From positions 13,856-34,843 of the forward strand of contig MKSH01000265.1 in NCBI GenBank assembly GCA_001898095.1: 20,988 nucleotides of DNA, written 5' to 3'. This DNA is from Solirubrobacterales bacterium 70-9. GTDB lineage: Bacteria > Actinomycetota > Thermoleophilia > Solirubrobacterales > 70-9. A model generated the notes under the pieces. That model made no database searches, was not told where the DNA came from, and was given only the letters and a program-made list of their open reading frames with translations. A program made the translations under genes and the position numbers. Positions 1-6,082 of the stretch are shown in pieces; within the stretch, counting starts at the first letter, position 1, and each line of letters begins with the position of its first letter.

Positions 1-501
1 GCGCTCCGTCGCCGCCCGCTCGACCGCGTCCCGCATCTCCGGCTCCCCGTAGGTCCCCGCCAGGTCGACGATCGTCCGCGCCGCGTTCGTGCAGGGGATC
101 CCGACGACGAGGACTAGTTCCGGCCGCCGCGGGAACGGCACCCGGTGGGGCTTGATGCCCTGGATCTTCCGGCCCCGCTCGACGGGCGGGATCAGGTCGA
201 CCACGACCGGCGCGGCCTTGCCGAAGCCGAGTAACGCCGCCGCACTTCGATGCGAGATCACGGCACCAGGGCACGCGAGCACCGCCGCCCGCATCTGCGC
301 ACGCGACCCGATCGGAGCATGTCCCAGCGCGAAGACTCCGTGGAACACGGGGAGGAGGCGACCGTCCCGAAGCCAGCGCTTGATCTGACTCGGTGAGAGC
401 CCGCGCGCTTCGAGTTGTCGCCGCGAGATCAGCCCTTCCTGGTGTCCCGCCAGGTCCGCGACCCTGCTGGCGCGGCGTGCGTGGTTCCTTATGGGCGCCA
501 T
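1..501 (-). CDS. AbiEi-like antitoxin/regulator-type protein, C-terminus cut by window edge
   Basis: The reading frame opens at ATG 501-499 on the minus strand and runs off the left edge, giving 167 visible residues. An N-terminal winged-helix-like segment covers about residues 13-55 (GLISRRQLEARGLS, then GRLLPVFHGVFALG). It is followed by AVISHRSAAALLGF and by GIPCTNAARTIVDLAG near the truncation. The same blocks occur in the same order in the complete protein at 9494-10393, so the two are paralogs. The family resembles the AbiEi antitoxin N-terminal domain, often fused to a DUF559 nuclease fold; that part would lie outside the window. No toxin partner (AbiEii) is visible. The gene is divergent from aroH. 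Its start codon sits in the loop of a perfect inverted repeat (483-517), and no clear Shine-Dalgarno is seen. Family assignment is by motif recognition; the cellular role is unknown. Confidence 0.8.
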   Translation of the reverse strand, partial: MAPIRNHARRASRVADLAGHQEGLISRRQLEARGLSPSQIKRWLRDGRLLPVFHGVFALGHAPIGSRAQMRAAVLACPGAVISHRSAAALLGFGKAAPVVVDLIPPVERGRKIQGIKPHRVPFPRRPELVLVVGIPCTNAARTIVDLAGTYGEPEMRDAVERAATER

Positions 502-517
502 ACGCCCATAAGGAACC
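483..517. promoter_or_regulatory. Perfect 15-bp inverted repeat centred on the start codon of the AbiEi-like gene
   Basis: The arms 483-497 (GGTTCCTTATGGGCG) and 503-517 (CGCCCATAAGGAACC) are exact reverse complements with a 5-base spacer at 498-502. On the minus strand the spacer reads TATGG and contains the ATG at 501-499. It could be a dimer-binding operator for the encoded protein, as AbiEi antitoxins are known to repress their own promoters by binding inverted repeats. It could also be an mRNA hairpin that presents or hides the start codon. No T-run follows, so a terminator is unlikely. The symmetry is seen directly; the function is inferred. Confidence 0.75.
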
Positions 518-542
518 GCGCAAGGGATCTCGCCCCCGCGCT

Positions 543-554
543 CGGCTTAAGCCG
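543..554. repeat. Short 12-bp palindrome in the divergent intergenic region
   Basis: CGGCTTAAGCCG is a perfect palindrome between the AbiEi-like gene and aroH. It is followed by a 5-bp inverted repeat (555-559 with 563-567). It could be an operator half of the divergent promoter region, but short palindromes are frequent in GC-rich DNA, so functional support is weak. Confidence 0.3.
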
Positions 555-587
555 GCGCAAAGTGCGCTCTGGGATGATGCGCGGCTC

Positions 588-983
588 ATGGATGTCGGCA
601 GCTACCAAGGTTCGCAGCGACGGCTCTTTGCCCTTCGTGGCGCGGTGCAGGCGGAGGCGAACGAGCGGGAGGCGATCCTGGAGGCGACCGCGGAGTTGAT
701 GCGGACGCTGATCGAGCGGAACTCGCTCGAGGCGGAGGCGATGGTCAGCTGCATCTTCACTACGACAGCCGACCTGAACGCGGAGTTCCCGGCGGTCGCG
801 GCGCGGCAGCTGGGGCTGGACACGGTGCCGCTGCTCTGCTGCTGCGAGATTCCCGTGCCGGGCTCGATGGAGCGGGTGATCCGGGTGATGCTGCACTACT
901 ACGCCCCCGAGGACGCGGTCCCGGAGCACGTCTACATCGGCGAGACGCAGAAGCTGCGCGCCGATCTGAACGCCGCCCAGTAG
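588..983 (+). CDS. aroH: Chorismate mutase, AroH class (monofunctional)
   Basis: The 131-residue protein resembles the trimeric Bacillus-type chorismate mutase (about 127 residues), which converts chorismate to prephenate for Phe and Tyr synthesis in the cytoplasm. Visible matches include LRGAV with Arg17 (like B. subtilis Arg7), TADLNAEFPAVAAR, CCCE with Cys84 and Glu87 (like Cys75/Glu78), Arg99 in RVIRVM (like Arg90) and HVY with Tyr116 (like Tyr108). I chose ATG 588 because the open frame upstream, back to 393, overlaps the divergent AbiEi-like gene and reads as low-complexity shadow sequence. This start still leaves an extra 10 or so residues before the family core. The stop is 23 bases before hisC, so co-transcription is likely. 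Confidence 0.9.
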   Translation: MDVGSYQGSQRRLFALRGAVQAEANEREAILEATAELMRTLIERNSLEAEAMVSCIFTTTADLNAEFPAVAARQLGLDTVPLLCCCEIPVPGSMERVIRVMLHYYAPEDAVPEHVYIGETQKLRADLNAAQ

Positions 984-1006
984 GGCGAGGCGGCACAATT
1001 CGGACG

Positions 1007-2101
1007 ATGACGGTCACTTATGCCGAGAAGCTGGCGCGGATGCCGGGCTATCAGGCCGGCGTGCCGACCGGGCAGGCGCCGGAGGCGATCGCCGCCGGGA
1101 CGATCGCCCAGCTCGCCTCCAACGAGTCGCCGCGGCCGCCGCATCCGAAAGTGGTCGAGGCGATCGCCCGCGCCGCCGGGTCGATGAACCGCTATCCGGA
1201 CCCCGACGCGACGCTGCTGCGCCGCCGGCTCGCCGACCGCTACGACCAGCAGCCGGGACGGATCGCGGTCGGCAACGGCTCCTGCGACCTGCTGCTCGCC
1301 GCGGCCTCGGCGCTCTGCGAGCCGGGCGACGAGATCCTCTACGCCTGGCCGAGCTTCTCGATGTACCCGTACCTGCCGGCGCTGACCGGGGCGCGGGAGA
1401 TCCGCGTGCCGCTCGGCGAGGGGGACGCGCTCGACCTCGACGCGATGGCGGCGGAGGTGACGGCGGCGACCCAACTGCTGATCGTCTGCAACCCGAACAA
1501 CCCGACCGCGACCCATCACCCGGCCGCCGCGATCGCCGCCTTCCTGGAGAAGGTGCCCGCGCGGGTGACGGTGATCCTCGACGAGGCCTACATCGAGTTC
1601 CAGACGAACGACGATCCGGACGCCTCGCTCGACCTGCTGAAGGACTTCCCGAACCTGGTCGTCCTGCGGACCTTCAGCAAGTGCTACGGGCTGGCCGGGC
1701 TGCGGGTCGGCTACGCGATCGGTTCCTCCAACTTTCGCGCCGCGGTCGACGCGGTGCGCCAGCCGTTCAGCGTCAACGCGCTCGCCCAGGCGGCCGGGGC
1801 GGAGGCGATCCTGCACCAGGACGACGTGTTGGAGCGGGTCGAGGAGACCGTCGCCGAGCGGATCCGCGTGCAGGAGGGGGTGCGGGAGCTGGGGCTCTGG
1901 GCCTCGGAGTCGCAGGCGAACTTCTCTTGGATCGACCTCGGCGAGAACGACGAAGCGACGGTGCTCACGGGCCTCTCCGCGGCCGACATCGCGGTGCGCG
2001 CCGGCGCGCCGCTCGGCGATGCGGGCCACATCCGGGTCAGCTACGGCACCGAGGACGAGGACGGCCGGTTCCTCACGGCACTTGCGGCACTTCTCGGCTG
2101 A
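1007..2101 (+). CDS. hisC: HisC-family PLP aminotransferase (histidinol-phosphate / aromatic aminotransferase)
   Basis: This 364-residue protein is a fold-type I PLP aminotransferase of the HisC family. Seen in order: ASNESP near the N-terminus (substrate contact region), NGSCDLL, CNPNNPT (PLP-contact Asn), DEAYIEF (PLP-contact Asp and Tyr), TFSKCYGLAGLRVGY with Schiff-base Lys225, and a C-terminal HIRVSYG whose Arg should bind the substrate carboxylate. Histidinol-phosphate aminotransferase is the family namesake. The position between chorismate mutase and DAHP synthase, away from other his genes, suggests aromatic 2-oxo acid or prephenate amination as an alternative or additional role. A CACAAT box at 994-999 lies 8 bases before the ATG. 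An AGGGCGAGG purine stretch is too far upstream for a good Shine-Dalgarno. Confidence 0.88.
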   Translation: MTVTYAEKLARMPGYQAGVPTGQAPEAIAAGTIAQLASNESPRPPHPKVVEAIARAAGSMNRYPDPDATLLRRRLADRYDQQPGRIAVGNGSCDLLLAAASALCEPGDEILYAWPSFSMYPYLPALTGAREIRVPLGEGDALDLDAMAAEVTAATQLLIVCNPNNPTATHHPAAAIAAFLEKVPARVTVILDEAYIEFQTNDDPDASLDLLKDFPNLVVLRTFSKCYGLAGLRVGYAIGSSNFRAAVDAVRQPFSVNALAQAAGAEAILHQDDVLERVEETVAERIRVQEGVRELGLWASESQANFSWIDLGENDEATVLTGLSAADIAVRAGAPLGDAGHIRVSYGTEDEDGRFLTALAALLG

Positions 2102-2130
2102 CGAGGGGGAGAGATTTTCGGCCCGGCCCC

Positions 2131-2147
2131 TTCCCCAGGGTGGGGGA
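2131..2147 (+). terminator. Possible hairpin terminator after hisC (no U-tract)
   Basis: CCCCA (2133-2137) and TGGGG (2141-2145) form a stem around GGG, extendable by a G-T and a T-A pair. It lies 30 bases after the hisC stop and just upstream of the aroF leader promoter. There is no T-run, as is common in high-GC actinobacteria, so terminator function is a guess. Confidence 0.35.
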
Positions 2148-2163
2148 CAGTGGTGCGCGCCCC

Positions 2164-2192
2164 TGGACCAGCGCCCGCTCGCGTGCTACAAC
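2164..2192 (+). promoter_or_regulatory. Candidate promoter of the aroF leader transcript
   Basis: TGGACC (2164-2169) and TACAAC (2187-2192) are separated by 17 bases. TG at 2184-2185 gives an extended -10. Transcription would begin around 2198-2202, at or just before the GTG of the leader peptide, making it leaderless or nearly so. This is a consensus-by-eye call. Confidence 0.5.
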
Positions 2193-2201
2193 CCAGTGGC
2201 T

Positions 2202-2300
2202 GTGAGAAGCACTGCCACCACCGCCTCTGAATCCATTCGCGCCCTCGGCGCGACCTTCGGCCGTGGCAGCTTCAGCACCTATTACTGGCGATTTACTTAG
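2202..2300 (+). CDS. Aromatic-rich leader peptide upstream of aroF (putative attenuator peptide)
   Basis: This 32-codon ORF starts at GTG 2202 (GTG 2196 is an alternative) and ends at TAG 2298. Its last 14 residues are TFGRGSFSTYYWRFT minus the first T: three Phe, two Tyr and one Trp, with Tyr-Tyr-Trp adjacent (TAT TAC TGG at 2280-2288) and Phe at 2292. Aromatic residues are rare in surrounding shadow frames. The ORF sits directly upstream of DAHP synthase, the first enzyme of aromatic synthesis and the classic feedback point. By analogy with the trp, phe and corynebacterial aroF leaders, ribosome stalling at these codons would sense charged Tyr, Trp and Phe tRNAs. The frame can be extended upstream into hisC, but the promoter position favours the short ORF. 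Confidence 0.7.
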   Translation: MRSTATTASESIRALGATFGRGSFSTYYWRFT

Positions 2301-2381
2301 GCGTCCGGCCCGGCGGCCCGAAGCCGCCCTGCGACAGTCTTCGGCCGGGCGCCGCCCATGCGGGTGCGCCGTCACGCACCC
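2255..2381 (+). promoter_or_regulatory. Putative aromatic amino acid attenuator RNA (competing stems)
   Basis: The segment CTTCGGCC occurs twice, at 2255-2262 inside the leader ORF and at 2339-2346 after it. Between them, 2315-2323 (GGCCCGAAG) can pair with either copy, with one bulged C. A separate stem, GGCGGC (2312-2317) with GCCGCC (2323-2328), competes with the GCCCGG (2308-2313) to CCGGGC (2345-2350) pairing. A final 7-bp stem forms at 2362-2381. Mutually exclusive stems behind an aromatic-rich leader ORF are the hallmark of ribosome-mediated attenuation. The pairing is seen by eye; energies were not computed. Confidence 0.55.
2362..2381 (+). terminator. Hairpin between leader peptide and aroF, attenuator terminator candidate
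   Basis: GGGTGCG (2362-2368) and CGCACCC (2375-2381) form a perfect 7-bp stem with a 6-base loop, 67 bases before the aroF start. No U-tract follows. It could terminate by a U-less mechanism, pause polymerase, or work by Rho. It is the most stable simple stem in the gap. Confidence 0.45.
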
Positions 2382-2447
2382 ATCGCAGTCCGCATCTGGA
2401 CCAGGGGAAGTTACGATTGCACCGTTTTGGAGAAAGGCGAAGGGAAA

Positions 2448-3527
2448 ATGATCATCGGGATGCAGGGCGCCAAGCGAGACGGCGTCCGCGAACAGCGGAT
2501 CGCAAAAGTGGTTGAGCTGACGCCTCCGGGCAAACTCATCGAAGAGTTGCCCCTGGGCGAGGAGCGCACCAAGGCCGTCATCCGCGGCCGCCAGGAAGTC
2601 GTCGACGTCCTCGCCGGCCGGGACCCGCGGCTGATGGTCGTGGTCGGCCCGTGCAGCGTGCACGACCCGAAAGCCGCGCTCGACTACGCCAACCGCCTCG
2701 CCGCCCAGGCGCGGCAGCTGAAAGACGACATCCTCGTCGTCATGCGGGTCTACTTCGAGAAGCCGCGGACGACGGTCGGCTGGAAGGGCCTGATCAACGA
2801 TCCGCACCTCGACGGCTCGGCCGACGTCAACGCCGGCCTGCGGATCGCCCGCAAGCTGTTGCTCGAGGTGGTCGAGATCGGCCTCCCGGTCGGCTGCGAG
2901 TTCCTCGACCCGATCACTCCCCAGTACATCGCCGACACGGTCGCCTGGGGCGCGATCGGGGCGCGCACCTCGGAGAGCCAGACCCACCGCCAGCTCGGCT
3001 CCGGCCTCTCGATGCCGATCGGTTTCAAGAATCGCACCGACGGCAACGTCCAGGTCGCGGTCGACGCGGTCCGCGCCGCCGCCGCCCAGCACGCCTTCGC
3101 GGGCATCGACGACACCGGCGCCCCGGCGATCCTCCACACGACCGGCAACCCCGACTGCCACATCATCCTGCGCGGCGGCCATGGGATGCCGAACTTCCAC
3201 CCGCCGGAGGTCGAGGACGCGCTGGTCACGCTCGGCGTCGCCGGGCTGCCGGAGCGCCTCGTCATCGACGCCTCCCACGACAACAGCGGCAAGGACCCGG
3301 AAAAGCAGTTCTTCGCCGCGGGCGAAATCGCCGACCAGGTCGCCGACGGCAACAAGGCGATCGTCGGGGTGATGCTGGAGTCGTTCCTGGTCGAGGGCCG
3401 GCAGGACCTGCGCCCGGGCGAGCCGCTCGTCTACGGGCAGTCGATCACCGACGCCTGTCTCAGCTGGGAGGACACCGTGCAGGCACTCGACCGGTTCGCC
3501 TCCGCGGTCCAGGCCCGGCGCGCCTGA
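2448..3527 (+). CDS. aroF: 3-deoxy-7-phosphoheptulonate (DAHP) synthase, type I AroFGH class
   Basis: This enzyme catalyses the first step of the shikimate pathway, condensing phosphoenolpyruvate with erythrose 4-phosphate. The 359-residue product matches the E. coli AroG/AroF class in length (about 350). It shows GPCSVHD with metal-binding Cys69, RVYFEKPRTT with Arg100 and Lys105, CEFLDPITPQY, WGAIGARTSESQTHR, GFKNRTDGN and IDASHDNSGK. I chose ATG 2448 because AGAAAGG at 2431-2437 gives a Shine-Dalgarno at 10 bases and because the frame upstream (from 2358) crosses the leader hairpins. It is followed after 14 bases by tyrA. Expression is probably controlled by the upstream aromatic leader. 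Whether the enzyme is also feedback-inhibited cannot be read from sequence alone. Confidence 0.95.
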   Translation: MIIGMQGAKRDGVREQRIAKVVELTPPGKLIEELPLGEERTKAVIRGRQEVVDVLAGRDPRLMVVVGPCSVHDPKAALDYANRLAAQARQLKDDILVVMRVYFEKPRTTVGWKGLINDPHLDGSADVNAGLRIARKLLLEVVEIGLPVGCEFLDPITPQYIADTVAWGAIGARTSESQTHRQLGSGLSMPIGFKNRTDGNVQVAVDAVRAAAAQHAFAGIDDTGAPAILHTTGNPDCHIILRGGHGMPNFHPPEVEDALVTLGVAGLPERLVIDASHDNSGKDPEKQFFAAGEIADQVADGNKAIVGVMLESFLVEGRQDLRPGEPLVYGQSITDACLSWEDTVQALDRFASAVQARRA

Positions 3528-3541
3528 GGTACGAGCACTAG

Positions 3542-4642
3542 ATGGACGATCGCGCGGCGCCGCGGGTTGCCGTCCTCGGCGTCGGGCTGATCGGCGGCTC
3601 GATCGGGCTGGCGGCGCGGGAGCGCCTCGGCGCCGTCGTCGCGGGCTACGACCCCGATCCGGGGACCCGCGAGGCGGCGCTCGCCGGCGGCGCCGCCGAC
3701 ACCGCCACCGACTCGGTGGCGGCCGCGGTCGAGGGCGCCGAAGTCGTCTTCTGCGCGGCGCCGGTCGGCCTGCTGCCGGAGCTCGCCACGGCGGCGCTCG
3801 CGGCGGCCGGACCGGAGGCGGCAGTCACCGACGTCGGCTCGACCAAGCGCGAGATCGTCGCCGCCCTCGGCGAGGACCGGCGCTTCATCGGCGGCCACCC
3901 GCTGGCCGGCGCCGAGACCGCCGGCGTCGCCAACGCCCGCGCCGACCTCTTCGAGGGCGCCCGCTGGTACCTGACCCCGACAGCGGGCAGCGACGGCGTC
4001 CTCTACGACCGCCTGCAGCGCGCCGTCGCCGGGCTCGGCGCCCGCCCCCAGGCGATCGACGCCGCGGGCCACGATCACCTGATGGCGACGGTGAGCGGAA
4101 TGCCGCACGCGGTCGCCAACGCGCTCGTCGCCGAGGCGGCCGCCGACCTGGCCGACGGTGAGCGCGTCCCCGAGGTCGGGCCGAGCTTCCGCGACGCGAC
4201 CCGCGTGGCGGGCTCCAACCCGGCCATCTGGGCCGACATCTTCGCCTCCAACTCAGACGCGGTGGCCGACTCGGTCGACGCGGTGGCCCGCCGCCTCAGC
4301 GAGGCCGCGGCGCTGATCCGCTCCGGCGACAAGGAGGCGATCGCCGCCTGGCAGGCGGCCGCGGGCGAGGACCGCCGCCGGCTGCTCGAAGCCGACCGTC
4401 CCGGCGGCCCGCTGCACGAGCTCCGCCTGATCGTCGCCAACAAGCCGGGGACGATGGCGACCCTGGCGCTGGCGCTGGGCGAGGCCGGGGTGAACATCGA
4501 GGACATGGCGCTCCACCCGGCTCCCGACATGACCTCCGGCGCGGTCTCGCTGTGGGTCGCGGGGGCCGAGCAGGCCGAGCGCGGCGCCGCCCTGGTGCGG
4601 CAGTTGGGCCACTCCGTGACCGTCGTCGGCGCCGGCGGATAG
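3542..4642 (+). CDS. tyrA: Prephenate dehydrogenase with C-terminal ACT domain
   Basis: The 366-residue protein oxidatively decarboxylates prephenate (or arogenate) for tyrosine synthesis. A Rossmann motif GVGLIGGS (Gly13, Gly15, Gly18) is followed by GYDPDP; the Asp after the second strand suggests NAD rather than NADP. DVGSTKREI and GGHPLAGAETAG (conserved His119 in the HPxxG motif) follow, then a helical dimerisation region with GPSFRDATRVAGSNPAIW. Residues from about 292 to the end form an ACT domain (ELRLIVANKPGTMATLALALG), usually a site of amino acid feedback. The start at ATG 3542 is 14 bases after the aroF stop, with a weak GAGG at 3526-3529. Use of prephenate versus arogenate cannot be decided here. 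Confidence 0.93.
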   Translation: MDDRAAPRVAVLGVGLIGGSIGLAARERLGAVVAGYDPDPGTREAALAGGAADTATDSVAAAVEGAEVVFCAAPVGLLPELATAALAAAGPEAAVTDVGSTKREIVAALGEDRRFIGGHPLAGAETAGVANARADLFEGARWYLTPTAGSDGVLYDRLQRAVAGLGARPQAIDAAGHDHLMATVSGMPHAVANALVAEAAADLADGERVPEVGPSFRDATRVAGSNPAIWADIFASNSDAVADSVDAVARRLSEAAALIRSGDKEAIAAWQAAAGEDRRRLLEADRPGGPLHELRLIVANKPGTMATLALALGEAGVNIEDMALHPAPDMTSGAVSLWVAGAEQAERGAALVRQLGHSVTVVGAGG

Positions 4643-4643
4643 A

Positions 4644-4649
4644 TAGCGT
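4644..4649 (+). promoter_or_regulatory. -10-like TAGCGT box 7 bases before the aroA ATG
   Basis: TAGCGT ends exactly 7 bases before the A of the aroA start, overlapping the tyrA stop region (tyrA ends at 4642). The same geometry recurs before cmk, metK, def and the gene at the right edge, which suggests leaderless internal initiation. No convincing -35 is seen. Confidence 0.4.
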
Positions 4650-4655
4650 CCCGGC

Positions 4656-6008
4656 ATGGCCGACCCGACTCGATTCGACCCCTTCGGCGCCCTCCGCGGC
4701 GTGCTCCGCCCGCCCGCCGACAAGTCGATCTCCCACCGGGCCGCGATGATCGCCGCGATGGGGACCGGAGAGACCGACGTGATCGGCTACCTCGACGCCG
4801 CCGACACCCGCTCGACCCTCGCCGCCGTGCAGGCGGTCGGGGCGCGGCTGGTCGGCGAGTCGGCCACAGCCACGCTCGCCGAGGACGACGGGCTCGGCGC
4901 CGCGCGGCTGCGGATCGCCGGGGTCGGGCTGCGCGGGGCGCGCCCGGCGGCGATCGACGTCGGCAACGCGGGGACCCTGCTGCGCCTGCTGCCGGGCTGG
5001 CTCGCCGGGCAGCCGCAGGGGAAGTGGACGCTCGACGGCGACGAGTCGATCCGCAAACGGCCGGTCGACCGGGTCGCCTCGCCGCTGCGCGAGATGGGCG
5101 CCCGGCTCGCCGCCCGTGACGACCGCCTGCCGCCGCTCGAGGTCGAGGGCGCGTCGCTCCACGGCATCACCTACGAGCTTCCCGTCGCCAGCGCCCAGGT
5201 GAAGTCGTGCCTGCTCTTCGCCGGGCTGCTCGCCGCGGGTGAGCCCCGCGTGGTCGAGCCGCTGCCGACCCGCGACCACTCCGAGCGCATGCTCGCCGCC
5301 GCCGGCGCCCAGGTCCGCCGCGAGGGCGACACGGTCGTGATCGCTCCGGCCGAGCGCCTCGAACCGGGCCGCATCGTCGTCCCCGCCGACTTCTCCTCGG
5401 CCGCCTTCTTCATCGTCGCCGCGACGATCGTCCCCGGCAGCGACGTGCTCCTGCACCAGGTCGGCCTCAACCCGACCCGCACCGGCCTGCTCGACATCCT
5501 GCGGCGGATGGGCGCGGCGAAGATCGAGATCGCCGACGTCGCCGAGGACGGCGGCGAGCCGATCGGCGACATCCGCGTCGGCCACTCGGAGCTGCAGGGC
5601 TGCGAGGTCGGCGGCGCCGACGTGCCGCTGGCGATCGACGAGCTGCCGCTGGTCGCCCTCGCCGCCTGCTTCGCCGCGGGGACGACGACGATCCGCGACG
5701 CCGCCGAGCTGCGCAAGAAGGAGTCCGACCGGATCGCGACCGTCACCGACGCGCTGCGGGCGCTCGGCGGTCAGGTCGAGGCGACCGAGGACGGGATGGT
5801 GATCGAGGGTACCGGCGGACTGCGCGGCGGGGCGGTCGACTCGCACGGGGATCACCGCATTGCGATGCTCGGCGCCATCGCCGGGGCGGCCTCCCGCGAG
5901 GGGGTCGAGGTGACGAACATGGGTGCCGCCGCGGTCAGCTACCCGGGCTTCGAGGGCGACCTCGGCTCCCTGCAGCAGGGCCCGCCGCTCCACGACCCGG
6001 TCCACTGA
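4656..6008 (+). CDS. aroA: 3-phosphoshikimate 1-carboxyvinyltransferase (EPSP synthase)
   Basis: The 450-residue enzyme transfers the enolpyruvyl group of PEP to shikimate 3-phosphate, the penultimate step to chorismate. Visible hallmarks: DKSISHRA with Lys23, Ser24 and Arg28, DAADTRSTLAAVQAVGA, NAGTLLRLL with Asn104, Gly106, Thr107 and Arg110, DESIRKRPVDRVASPLREMGA, and RKKESDRI (353-360), followed by DHRIAML near the C-terminus. The DESIRKRPVDRV and RKKESDRI sequences look closer to class II-like enzymes, yet the residue after Asn-Ala in the PEP loop is Gly, not the Ala found in some class II enzymes. Starting 13 bases after tyrA, it completes the contiguous aromatic block. Its TAGCGT box may allow a separate leaderless transcript. 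Confidence 0.95.
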   Translation: MADPTRFDPFGALRGVLRPPADKSISHRAAMIAAMGTGETDVIGYLDAADTRSTLAAVQAVGARLVGESATATLAEDDGLGAARLRIAGVGLRGARPAAIDVGNAGTLLRLLPGWLAGQPQGKWTLDGDESIRKRPVDRVASPLREMGARLAARDDRLPPLEVEGASLHGITYELPVASAQVKSCLLFAGLLAAGEPRVVEPLPTRDHSERMLAAAGAQVRREGDTVVIAPAERLEPGRIVVPADFSSAAFFIVAATIVPGSDVLLHQVGLNPTRTGLLDILRRMGAAKIEIADVAEDGGEPIGDIRVGHSELQGCEVGGADVPLAIDELPLVALAACFAAGTTTIRDAAELRKKESDRIATVTDALRALGGQVEATEDGMVIEGTGGLRGGAVDSHGDHRIAMLGAIAGAASREGVEVTNMGAAAVSYPGFEGDLGSLQQGPPLHDPVH

Positions 6009-6018
6009 CCCGACGTCA

Positions 6019-6056
6019 GCCGACGCTTCTCACCCCGGGGGGTGACAAGCGTCGGC
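6019..6056. terminator. Long near-perfect palindrome between aroA and cmk
   Basis: GCCGACGCTT (6019-6028) pairs with AAGCGTCGGC (6047-6056). After one C/C mismatch, TCACCCC (6030-6036) pairs with GGGGTGA (6039-6045) around GG. Seventeen of 18 pairs are complementary. It lies 11 bases after the aroA stop and 15 bases before the cmk -10 box. It could be a U-less terminator or insulator, or one copy of a dispersed palindromic repeat. Only one copy is visible here. Confidence 0.6.
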
Positions 6057-6070
6057 GAGGCGAGGACCCG

Positions 6071-6076
6071 TACGCT
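6071..6076 (+). promoter_or_regulatory. -10-like TACGCT box 7 bases before the cmk ATG
   Basis: TACGCT ends 7 bases before the ATG at 6083, and no Shine-Dalgarno lies between. With the upstream palindrome acting as a boundary, this is a good candidate for a leaderless promoter starting the cmk-der unit. Confidence 0.5.
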
Positions 6077-6082
6077 GCCGCC

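Noticed and set aside
393..587. N-terminal extension of chorismate mutase from ATG 393
   Set aside because: It overlaps the real minus-strand AbiEi-like coding sequence and crosses the perfect dyad; the translation is Arg/Pro-rich and unlike any chorismate mutase.
932..2029. Long minus-strand open frame across hisC
   Set aside because: The translation is rich in Arg, Gly, Asp and His without motifs, typical of the antisense frame of a GC-rich gene; hisC has all family motifs.
2358..2447. Upstream start for DAHP synthase at ATG 2358
   Set aside because: The added residues are not family-like and lie over the leader hairpins; ATG 2448 has a Shine-Dalgarno.
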